The notes under the pieces are model-generated. The model was not told where the DNA came from, searched no databases, and saw only the letters and a program-made list of their open reading frames with translations. The translations under genes and the position numbers were made by a program. From NCBI GenBank assembly GCA_017458805.1, contig JAFTAC010000189.1, positions 1 to 23,008 on the forward strand: a stretch of 23,008 bases of DNA, read 5' to 3'. This document shows positions 6,871-18,800 of the stretch, in pieces. How positions within the stretch are numbered: position 1 is the first letter of the stretch; each line of letters starts with the position of its first letter. The stretch comes from Victivallales bacterium (GTDB taxonomy: Bacteria > Verrucomicrobiota > Lentisphaeria > Oligosphaerales > Oligosphaeraceae).

Positions 6871-7506
6871 TTACTTCTTAACAGCATTCATAACCGTTAC
6901 ATAGCCGCCAATGGAGCCAGGGATGGCGCCTTTGACAAGCAAAAGGTTCAATTCGGGGCGCACTGCAACAACGCGCAGGTTCTCAACCGTGCGGAAAACA
7001 TTGCCCATGTGACCAGGCATCTTCCTGCCTTTGTAAACCTTGCCAGGAGCTGCGCACATACCGATTGAGCCAGTACGGCGAACCCATGCGCCACCATGGC
7101 TGGCACGGCCGCCGCCGAAGCGCCAGCGCTTCACGACGCCCTGGAAACCACGGCCCTTCGTGCGGCCGCGGACATCGACGAACTCGTCAACCGCGAAGAT
7201 GTCAGCCTTGAGGGCGGAGCCGATTTCCTGCTTGGGATCCTCGTCCAGGCGGATTTCCTTAATCACGGCTGGAGGATTATCCTGGAGGTTGGCCTTCGCC
7301 AGGTTGCCGATAACGGCCTTGGAGACGTTTTTGGCCTTGCGAGAGCCGAAGCCAAGCTGGAGTGCGCTGTAGCCGTTCTTCTCCTTGGTGCGGACTTCCA
7401 AAACGGGGCAGGGACCAAGTTCAATGGCGGTCACGGGAACCAGAACGCCTTTTTCAGTGTAAACCTGGGTCATCCCAAGTTTCTTGCCTATCATTCCTTT
7501 TCTCAT
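6871..7506 (-). CDS. rplC: 50S ribosomal protein L3
   Basis: This 211-aa early-assembly protein binds near the start of large-subunit assembly and reaches toward the peptidyl-transferase centre. MIGKKLGMTQVY at the N terminus and GRGFQGVVKRWRFGGGRASHG in the middle are L3 signatures. The loop APGKVYKGRKMPGHMGN has His where E. coli carries the PrmB-methylated Gln150. The chosen start has a GGGGGG stretch about 8 nt upstream; an internal Met5 is a less likely alternative. It begins 15 bp after rpsJ and ends 16 bp before the preferred rplD start. Confidence 0.97.
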   Translation of the reverse strand: MRKGMIGKKLGMTQVYTEKGVLVPVTAIELGPCPVLEVRTKEKNGYSALQLGFGSRKAKNVSKAVIGNLAKANLQDNPPAVIKEIRLDEDPKQEIGSALKADIFAVDEFVDVRGRTKGRGFQGVVKRWRFGGGRASHGGAWVRRTGSIGMCAAPGKVYKGRKMPGHMGNVFRTVENLRVVAVRPELNLLLVKGAIPGSIGGYVTVMNAVKK

Positions 7507-7521
7507 CTTTCATCCCCCCTG

Positions 7522-7833
7522 TCAAAGTTTAACAATGATGTCAACACCGGCAGGCAGATTGAGCTTGCGGAGCTCATCAACTGTCTTGGAGGTTGGATTG
7601 ATGATGTCAATCACGCGCTTGTGAGTGCGAATCTCAAACTGCTCCATGGACTTCTTGCCAACATGGGGCGAGCGATTGACGGTGAAGCGCTCGATTTTCG
7701 TCGGGAGCGGGATGGGACCTGCAACCTGCGCACCTGTCTTGATGACCGTGTTCACGATGTCATTCATGCTCTGGTCAAGAATGGTGTGCTCAAAGGCTTG
7801 CAGACGAATTCTGATTTTTTGACTGTCAGCCAT
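7522..7833 (-). CDS. rpsJ: 30S ribosomal protein S10 (NusE)
   Basis: This 103-aa protein of the 30S head also acts with NusB in transcription antitermination. IRIRLQAFEHTILDQS, GPIPLPTKIERFTVNRSPHVGKKSMEQFEIRTHKR and the C-terminal LNLPAGVDI are diagnostic, and the length is standard. It is the first gene of the S10-type cluster, 106 bp downstream of fusA; no tuf gene lies between them. That spacer holds small inverted repeats and an A-rich stretch before the ribosome binding region, but no convincing promoter. Confidence 0.98.
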   Translation of the reverse strand: MADSQKIRIRLQAFEHTILDQSMNDIVNTVIKTGAQVAGPIPLPTKIERFTVNRSPHVGKKSMEQFEIRTHKRVIDIINPTSKTVDELRKLNLPAGVDIIVKL

Positions 7834-7915
7834 CTTCTGGTACCTTAGTTTTTTTGAGCTTTAGTTTTAGTGTCCAGCATGGGCTTGCTAGTTGTGTACG
7901 CTGCGCGAATAACGC

Positions 7916-7939
7916 GGCGTCAAGAAACCACCAGACGCC
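7916..7939 (-). promoter_or_regulatory. Inverted repeat just after fusA
   Basis: GGCGTC (7916-7921) and GACGCC (7934-7939) form a perfect 6-bp inverted repeat with a 12-nt loop, directly after the fusA stop codon. A second imperfect pair, ACGCTGC and GCGGCGT, lies at about 7898-7920 and overlaps it, so the two could be mutually exclusive folds. No T-run follows, so this is not a clear terminator; an mRNA processing or stability role is possible. Confidence 0.4.
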
Positions 7940-9991
7940 TTAACGGCGCCTTGAGGCGACCTCCTGGTAGCTCGCAAGCTCTGCCACCACATCTCCCCGT
8001 CCAGCGCTCATTGACCGAAGCGAGGAGGCATAGCCGAAGAGCTCGGCCAGAGGCACTAGTGCGACGATTCTCAGAACCCCCAGGGCCAGTGAATCAACCT
8101 GCGTCACACTGCCGTGGCGCGCATTCAGGTCGGCAATGATGCCGCCGAGCGTGTCGCCAGGCGTGTTGATTTCCAGCTTCATCACGGGTTCCAGGGTACA
8201 CCGCCCCGCCTTGTCCAGCGCATCTGTCATGGCGCCGACTGCGGCGGAAAGCAGTGCGGGCTCCCCTGCATCCCCAGCATCTGAAGATGCACTTAGAACC
8301 GTCACTTTCATATCTGTCAGCGGATAGCCTGAACTTTCCGCATTGACAACGTTCATCACGCCCTGCCTGACCGCATCCGCGAATTGCTTTTCAAGGATGT
8401 TGTCGAGCGGGGCAAAATCCAAATCCAGGCCCTCGCCGTTTTGCAGCTTCTGGACCTGCACTTCCACCGAGGCGCTGATGGCAACGCCGTTGGGGAAGCG
8501 TTTTTCAAAGAGGAAACTCCCCTTTGCTTCGCCACGTATGGTGTCCCTGTATTCCACACTTGGCTCTCCCACGATGGTCTCAATGCCGTAATCGGTCTTG
8601 AGCCTGTCGCGGACTATTTCCAGCTGAAGCTCCCCCATGCCAGAGAAGCGCCAGCCAACGGAACCTTCCAGAGGCTTGACGGCGAGCGTGGGTATCTCGC
8701 TTGCCATCTTCTTGACGGCCCTGGCCATGTCCGTGTCCCGTTCCCGCTCCTTCGCCTCCATATTGATGGAGAAGACTGGCTGCGGGAAGCGCGGCTTCGG
8801 CACTCCGAAGAAGGCTGCCGCCTCCTCGTCGGAGGTCGCCAGCTCCTGGCAGACCAGAAAGTCGCCGACGGCCGTTCTAGACCAGTTGCCCTGCAGAGCG
8901 ACAATCTCGCCCACCATGACATCCGTGGTCGGTTCCACCTCCGCCGCCTGTATCTTGAGGATACCCTCGATACGCTTGCGGACGTGGTTTCTGGCGTTCA
9001 CCAGCACCTGACCTGCTCTGATTCGCCCGCCGAATATCCGCGCGTAGGCCAATTTGCCATACTCGGGGTTATCGACGATTCGGAACACCAGCAGTCCAGT
9101 GGTTCTCCGCGCCTCCGCGGTTTTAGCGCGGTCGAGCGGATTCGGCAGGTAGCTGCCCACGGCGTCCAGCAGGTCTGTGACCCCCTGGTTGTGGAGCGAA
9201 CTCCCGAAGAGTACAGGAACGATTCGCCGCCTGATGACCGCCCGCCTCAGGGCCCCGCGCAGGGTCTCTGCGTCGGGTATGCGGTTGGCGAGGTAATCAA
9301 CCAGCACCTTGTCGTCCACCTCGGCGAGGCATTCGACCAGGTGTTCGCGAGCTAGCTGCACCTCCAGGTCCAGCGTCTCCTCGTCCACTCCCGACATGTC
9401 GCCATGTTGGCGGCCTGTCAGCAGGTCAACGGTGCCCTTGAAATCGGGTCCGCTGCCGACGGGGAACTGGATGGGCAGCGCCGTGGTGCGGAGCCGCTCG
9501 GCAATCTGCTTCACGACCCTGTCCGCGTCAGCTCCCTCGCGGTCCATCTTGTTGACGTAGGCGAGAGCGGGGAGCTTGTAGCGTTCGGCGGAGCTCCAGA
9601 CGGTCTCCGACTGGGCCTGCACGCCCTTGATGGCGCAGAAGACCTCGACGATGCCGTCCATCACGCAGAGGGTGCGTTCGACCTCGGCTGTGAAGTCGAT
9701 GTGACCTGGGGTATCGACCAGGTTGATTCGCCAGTGTTTCCACTGGAAGTTGACGGCTGCAGCGTGAATGCTGATGCCTCGCTCCCGCTCCTGGGGCATC
9801 CAGTCCGTGACGGTCGTCCCGTCCTGGACATCACCCATGTAGCGAATGACCTTGGCAGCATAGAGGATGCGTTCGGTCAGCGTGGTCTTTCCAGCATCCA
9901 CGTGGGCGACGATGCCCACATTTCGGATGTCGGCAGGTTTTCCTTCCGCCGTCTCCGACGTGAAGCCTGTGGTGCTGTCGCTTTCTTCCAC
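7940..9991 (-). CDS. fusA: EF-G-family GTPase, recycling-type (EF-G2mt/spdEFG2-like) in the fusA position
   Basis: This 683-aa translational GTPase has the GTP-binding motifs AHVDAGKTT (29-37), switch I RERGISIHAAAV (69-80), DTPGHIDF (93-100) and NKMD (147-150). Domain IV, around residues 483-560, lacks the GGRGQYG tip loop of canonical translocase EF-G and has KGSFLFEKRFPNG instead. The C terminus, ALVPLAELFGYASSLRSMSAGRGDV then ELASYQEV, resembles the ribosome-recycling EF-G2 of mitochondria (GFM2) more than canonical EF-G. I infer a recycling role with RRF; a divergent translocase remains possible. The start is GTG, chosen because GGAGG lies 8 nt upstream. Gene order rpsL-rpsG-here-rpsJ is the standard fusA position, but a terminator-like hairpin separates it from rpsG. 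The symbol reflects position and family, not proven translocase function. Confidence 0.9.
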   Translation of the reverse strand: MEESDSTTGFTSETAEGKPADIRNVGIVAHVDAGKTTLTERILYAAKVIRYMGDVQDGTTVTDWMPQERERGISIHAAAVNFQWKHWRINLVDTPGHIDFTAEVERTLCVMDGIVEVFCAIKGVQAQSETVWSSAERYKLPALAYVNKMDREGADADRVVKQIAERLRTTALPIQFPVGSGPDFKGTVDLLTGRQHGDMSGVDEETLDLEVQLAREHLVECLAEVDDKVLVDYLANRIPDAETLRGALRRAVIRRRIVPVLFGSSLHNQGVTDLLDAVGSYLPNPLDRAKTAEARRTTGLLVFRIVDNPEYGKLAYARIFGGRIRAGQVLVNARNHVRKRIEGILKIQAAEVEPTTDVMVGEIVALQGNWSRTAVGDFLVCQELATSDEEAAAFFGVPKPRFPQPVFSINMEAKERERDTDMARAVKKMASEIPTLAVKPLEGSVGWRFSGMGELQLEIVRDRLKTDYGIETIVGEPSVEYRDTIRGEAKGSFLFEKRFPNGVAISASVEVQVQKLQNGEGLDLDFAPLDNILEKQFADAVRQGVMNVVNAESSGYPLTDMKVTVLSASSDAGDAGEPALLSAAVGAMTDALDKAGRCTLEPVMKLEINTPGDTLGGIIADLNARHGSVTQVDSLALGVLRIVALVPLAELFGYASSLRSMSAGRGDVVAELASYQEVASRRR

Positions 9992-10046
9992 GTTTCAACC
10001 CTCCGACATCATGCGTTCTCCGCTTCCGTTTTTGTTGGGATTCGGA

Positions 10047-10076
10047 GGCAGACTGAAAGGCTTTCGCCCTCCTGCC
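10047..10076 (-). promoter_or_regulatory. Structured leader hairpin upstream of fusA
   Basis: On the minus strand GGCAG and GAGGGC pair with GCCTTTC and CTGCC around a GAAA tetraloop (GNRA class), with a 3-nt bulge. It lies between the terminator-like hairpin at 10086-10120 and the GTG start at 9991. A GNRA-capped stem in the untranslated leader suggests a stable RNA fold; its function is unknown. Confidence 0.5.
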
Positions 10077-10085
10077 TGCTCATGC

Positions 10086-10120
10086 AAAAGCCGCAGAAGC
10101 CTCGTTTCGAGGCCTGCGGC
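10086..10120 (-). terminator. Terminator-like hairpin between rpsG and fusA
   Basis: On the minus strand GCCGCAG and GCCTCG pair with CGAGGC and CTGCGGC around an AAA loop. This gives a 13-bp stem interrupted only by a 2-nt bulge, followed by TTTTGC. It begins 50 bp past the rpsG stop. The stem is very stable but the T-run is short (4), so partial termination or attenuation ahead of fusA is the likely role. Confidence 0.72.
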
Positions 10121-10170
10121 GCTTCCAACGCACCCGTTTTCAAGGGGCGCATCGGATTCAGAATGGCAAA

Positions 10171-10641
10171 TTAGAAGCGATAGTGCGCAAAGGCCTGGTT
10201 GGCCTTGGCCATCTTGTGCACATCGTCTCTCTTCTTCACCGCGTTACCAGTGCCGTTGAAGGCATCGGTCAGTTCAGCGGCCAGGGACTTCGCCATCGGG
10301 ACGCCCTTGCGTGCGCGGGCATAGCTGACTATCCAGCGCAGTGCAACGGCGGTCTGCCTCTCGGCAGGAACTTCCAGCGGAACCTGATAGGTGGCGCCAC
10401 CAACGCGGCGGCTCTTCACCTCAAGTCTTGGCTTGACGTTTTCCAGCGCAGCCGTGAAGACCTCCAGCGGCTCCATGTCGCTCTTGGACTCCTTGATGAT
10501 GTCAAAGGCTCCGTAAACGATGGACTGTGCCGTGGATTTCTTGCCACGTTCCATGACCACGTTAATCAGACGGGCCACGATTTCGCTGTTATAACGAATA
10601 TCAGGTATTACCTGGCGCTTTTCGGCTTGGCGTCTTCTCAT
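10171..10641 (-). CDS. rpsG: 30S ribosomal protein S7
   Basis: This 156-aa protein nucleates the 30S head and contacts E- and P-site tRNA. MRRRQAEKRQVIPDIRYNS, followed by LINVVMERGKKSTAQSIVYGAF, RVGGATYQVP and the C-terminal KMAKANQAFAHYRF, is standard S7. I start at the ATG at 10639-10641, which gives the normal family length and has AGGAGAGG-type purine runs upstream; a frame extending to 10689 adds 16 unlike residues. In E. coli S7 regulates the str operon through the S12-S7 spacer; the 76-bp spacer here shows no obvious copy of that structure. Confidence 0.97.
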   Translation of the reverse strand: MRRRQAEKRQVIPDIRYNSEIVARLINVVMERGKKSTAQSIVYGAFDIIKESKSDMEPLEVFTAALENVKPRLEVKSRRVGGATYQVPLEVPAERQTAVALRWIVSYARARKGVPMAKSLAAELTDAFNGTGNAVKKRDDVHKMAKANQAFAHYRF

Positions 10642-10717
10642 GCTTTTTGTCCTATTCCTCTCCTGGCTGACTTGTGAACTTGCGTTCACACTCTGCCAGA
10701 AGAATTATCCTTGTTGA

Positions 10718-11122
10718 TTACTTCTTCTTGCCCTTTGCTGCATCCGCACCTGGCTTCGGGCGCTTGGCGCCGTATTTGGAACGGCCCTGACGACGCTTCT
10801 CGACGCCAGTGGAATCCAGGGTACCGCGGACGATGTGGTAGCGGACGCTGGGAAGGTCACGGACACGGCCGCCACGAACCAGCACCACGCTGTGCTCCTG
10901 CAGGTTGTGGCCTTCGCCACCGATATAGGCAGTGACTTCCTGGCCATTCGTCAGGCGCACCCTCGCGATTTTACGCAGAGCGGAATTCGGTTTCTTAGGG
11001 GTGGTAGTCTTGACCTGAAGGCAGACGCCACGCCTCTGAGGGCACATTGACAATGCACGGACGCGGCTCTTGCGCGGCTTCACCGTCCTGCCCATTCTTA
11101 CCAATTGATTGATTGTCGGCAT
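10718..11122 (-). CDS. rpsL: 30S ribosomal protein S12
   Basis: This 134-aa protein of the decoding centre controls accuracy and streptomycin response. MPTINQLVRMGR, TTTPKKPNSALRK and YIGGEGHNLQEHS are intact. Lys43 is present. Position 88, Lys in E. coli and Mycobacterium tuberculosis, is Arg here (codon 10859-10861), and residue 92 is Ser instead of Gly in GGRVRDLPSVRYH. Asp89, the site of methylthiolation in E. coli, is kept. A basic Lys/Ala tail extends the C terminus. The gene follows a strong promoter at 11173-11200 and is the first gene of a two-gene S12-S7 unit. Confidence 0.98.
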   Translation of the reverse strand: MPTINQLVRMGRTVKPRKSRVRALSMCPQRRGVCLQVKTTTPKKPNSALRKIARVRLTNGQEVTAYIGGEGHNLQEHSVVLVRGGRVRDLPSVRYHIVRGTLDSTGVEKRRQGRSKYGAKRPKPGADAAKGKKK

Positions 11123-11172
11123 TTTGGTTTGTTTCCTATTACTCCAGAACAGAATTAAAAATATGAATCATT

Positions 11173-11200
11173 AATATATTACACAATTTCCCCATGTCAA
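11173..11200 (-). promoter_or_regulatory. Sigma70-type promoter for rpsL-rpsG
   Basis: On the minus strand a perfect -35 hexamer TTGACA (11200-11195) is followed by a 16-nt spacer and the -10 hexamer TATATT (11178-11173), a 5 of 6 match. The region is strikingly AT-rich against its surroundings. Transcription would start near 11166, giving a leader of about 45 nt before rpsL. The position just beyond the rpoC terminator-like hairpin supports it. Confidence 0.78.
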
Positions 11201-11229
11201 ATCGCCTAGTCCAAAAAACTATGCGAAAG

Positions 11230-11251
11230 GCCCCGTGCTCAAGCACGGGGC
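11230..11251 (-). terminator. rpoC terminator-like hairpin
   Basis: GCCCCGTGC and GCACGGGGC form a perfect 9-bp GC-rich stem with a 4-nt loop (10 bp if the loop closes to 2). On the minus strand it is followed by CTTTCGCATAG and then a run of six T, so the T-tract is displaced by about 11 nt. It lies 61 bp past the rpoC stop and 30 bp ahead of the rpsL promoter, which fits a transcript end. Confidence 0.65.
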
Positions 11252-11277
11252 ACAGGACAGGTGCCCCTGCGTCCTTA

Positions 11278-11300
11278 GTTCGCGGCACGTAGCCGCGAAC
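11278..11300. repeat. Palindromic element with ACGTA pentaloop (copy D)
   Basis: GTTCGCGGC (11278-11286) and GCCGCGAAC (11292-11300) form a perfect 9-bp stem around ACGTA. Its reverse complement reads GCGGC-TACGT-GCCGC, matching the TACGC palindromes at 3612-3634 and 3681-3703 in stem length, loop length and core. It lies 12 bp beyond the rpoC stop. Confidence 0.8.
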
Positions 11301-11312
11301 AGAACAGGTGTA

Positions 11313-15683
<4,371 letters not shown>

Positions 15684-15722
15684 AATTAATAGAGTTATAT
15701 TTCAGCTTGACTTCAAGGAGAA

Positions 15723-15804
15723 GCAGGTTTCCTTTCGGGAGACCCGCTTCCCGCATGGGAGCCAGGCAATTTCTTCATTCGGGCATAAAGGAAGGATTTC
15801 CTGC
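15723..15804 (-). promoter_or_regulatory. Imperfect long hairpin in the rpoB-rpoC spacer
   Basis: GCAGG (15723-15727) pairs with CCTGC (15800-15804), and TTCCTTT (15729-15735) with AAAGGAA (15787-15793), with a 6-nt bulge between the two helices. A small CGGG/CCCG hairpin can form in the loop. The structure would hold most of the spacer and could be a processing or coupling element between the two subunit genes. No T-run follows. Confidence 0.4.
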
Positions 15805-15808
15805 CGCC

Positions 15809-18800
15809 TCAGTCGTTTTTGCTCTGATGAAGCTTGATGTCGAGGCAGAGGCTCTTCATTTCATTCATCAGGACGTTGAACGATTCGGGGCGTCCAGCCT
15901 TCAGGGTGTTGTTGCCCTTCATGATGGATTCGTACATTTCCGTACGGCCCTTCGTATCGTCGGACTTGACGGTAAGCATTTCCTGCAGGGTGTAGGCTGC
16001 GCCATACGCCTCCAGGGCCCAGACTTCCATTTCGCCGAAACGCTGTCCGCCGTGCTGTGCCTTTCCGCCCAGAGGCTGCTGGGTGACCAGCGAGTATGAG
16101 CCAACGGCACGCGCGTGGATCTTGTTTGCAACTAGGTGGTCCAGCTTCAGCATGTAAATCTGGCCGACCATGATGCGCTGTGCGAAGGGGTCGCCCGTGC
16201 GTCCGTCATAGAGGCGGACCTTGCCTTCCGCGCCAATGAAGCAATCGTCGCGGTTATGACCTGCCTCGTCACGGACGTGGCCGTCCTTGTCAATTGTCCA
16301 ACCCTGCTCCGCGACCTTGATCTTCCTGGCCTCTTCGAGCATCTCGAAGATCTTGCTTTCCTGGATACCGTCGAAGACAGGTGTTGCGACGGTGTAGCCC
16401 AGGACCTTGGCAGCCCAGCCGACGTGTGTCTCGAAAACCTGCCCGATGTTCATTCGGGAAGGCACGCCCAGCGGATTCAGGATGATATCGACAGGGGTTC
16501 CATCCGCCATGAACGGCATGTCCTCTACAGGGACGATCTTGGCGACGATACCCTTGTTTCCGTGGCGTCCAGCCATCTTGTCGCCAACGGAGATCTTGCG
16601 CTTGCTGGCGATATAGACCTTGACGCCGCGGACCTTGCCGATTTCTTCGCCGTGGTTCGCTTCAATCAGGGCGATTTCCTCCTTGCGGCACTGCTCGTTG
16701 TCGCGCAGCTGATTGCGCAGAGGCTTGACGATTTCCTCGATGACGGCCTTTTCCTCGCAATCGCGCATCGTAAAGGAATCATAGTTATCGACCAGCTTGT
16801 TCAGCATCGACTTGGTGATCTTGCGGTCTGCCTCGATGATGACTTCCTCTTCGCCCGCGATAACGCGCTTGATGTTGCAGCTGATCTTCTTCTGGAGGAA
16901 CTTGGGGCTGAGCTGCGCAAGCATCGTCTGCTTGATGGTATCAGCCTTTGAGTTGTACTTGGCATTGGCCTCCTTCAGCTGTGCCTTCAGGCTTTCACTG
17001 CCGCTGGAGCCCTTCGAGGTGTCCGCCTTGCGATCGACGCGGACATCCATCACGATGCCAGACAAGCCGCCAGGCACCAGCAGGGAGCTGTCCTTCACAT
17101 CGGAGGCCTTCTCGCCGAAGATGGCCTTCAGCAGCCTCTCCTCAGGCGCCAGATCGCCCTCGTTCTTCGGCGTAATCTTACCGACCAGGACATCGCCAGC
17201 CTTCACCTCGGCGCCCACACGGACAATACCTTCGGAGTCCAGATTGCGCAGCGAATCCTCGCTGACGTTCGGGATGTCGCGGGTGATCTCCTCGGGCCCA
17301 ATCTTGGTGTCACGGGCGGTGACATCCTCAAGGCTGACATGGATGCTCGTATAGACGTCGTTGGCGACAAGGCGTTCGCTGATGATGATGGCATCCTCGA
17401 AGTTGTAGCCGTGCCACGACATGAACGCAACCAGAACGTTGCGTCCCAGTGAAAGCTCGCCGCCGTCGGTGGAGGCGCCATCCGCGATGGGCTGGTCCTT
17501 CTTGATAACCTGGCCGCGTTTCACGATAGGATGCTGGTTCACCAGAGTGGATGCATTGGAGCGCAGGAACTTGTAGAGGTCATAGACATGTACGCTCTCG
17601 GGATAGGCAGTCTCGTTGGGCTCCTTGCCATCCTTGGTGATGATAATGCGCTGCGCGTCCGCCGATGCGACGATACCGTCCTCAGCGGCAGAAAGCGAAG
17701 CGCGGGAGTAGCGTGCGACGGGCTCCTCCAGGCCAGTGCCCACCAGGGGACGCTCTGCCTTGAGCAGCGGCACCGCCTGCCTCTGCATGTTGGATCCCAT
17801 AAGGGCGCGGTTGGCGTCGTCATGCTCCAGGAAGGGGATAAGGCCAGCAGCCGCGCTGATGAGCTGCTTGGGAGAGACGTCGATGTAGTTGACCTCTTCC
17901 TTGGGCACCTCGGCGGATTCGCCTTTCTTACGGACCAGAACGTACTGCTCGGTAAACTTGCCCTTCTCATCCTGCGCGGCGTTCGCCTGCGCAATGACGA
18001 AGTCCTCTTCGCGGTCGGCGGTCAGATAGTCGATGGTCTTTGTGACGGTGCTGTTCTCGACGCGGCGGTAGGGTGTGTTGATGAAGCCGAACTCATCCAG
18101 CTTCGCGTAGAGCGCCAGAGACGAGATAAGACCGATGTTGGGACCTTCAGGCGTCTCGATTGGGCAGACACGGCCATAGTGGCTGGAATGGACGTCGCGG
18201 ACTTCGAAGCCAGCGCGTTCACGGGTGAGGCCACCAGGTCCAAGTGCGCTCAGGCGGCGCTTGTTGGTCAGCTCGGCCAGCGCGTTGGTCTGGTCCATGA
18301 ACTGGCTCAGCTGGTTGCGCCCGAAGAAATCGCGGATGACACTCGCCAGCGGCTTCGGATTGAGGTATTTGGTTATGCTAGCGTTCTCTGATGCGTTCTC
18401 GCCTTCAGGACCGTTGATTTTCTCGCGGAAGCCGTTGATGATACGGGCCAGCCCGACGCGGCACTGGTTCTGGAGAAGCTCTCCAATGGTCCTGACGCGG
18501 CGGCGTCCAAGATGGTCGATGTCATCGACGGCACAGCAATTGTTCCTCAGGCGCATCATGTAGGCGGTGGATGCCGCGATGTCCTGCGCGGTGAGGTAGC
18601 GGCGTCCCTTGACAAACTCCTGGACCTGGAAAATCACCTGCTTGATGATTTCCTTGAGAAGTTCGCGGATGACCAGGTTGATGCCGTCCAGCATCTTGGC
18701 GTTTGCCTTCTTGCTGCTAACGGGCTTGATGGGGTTGCGCAGGAAGGCGGCGTGCTCTTCAATGGAATTGCTTGCAAGATTCTCAAGCGTATCGGCAATC

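Noticed and set aside
7834..7939. Promoter for the S10 group (TTGACG in the fusA-rpsJ spacer)
   Set aside because: No acceptable -10 hexamer lies 15-19 bp downstream; TACACA at 19 bp matches only 3 of 6 bases.
7834..7939. Missing tuf gene as evidence of a deletion
   Set aside because: Several bacterial groups naturally have fusA followed directly by rpsJ, so absence of tuf here is not by itself unusual.
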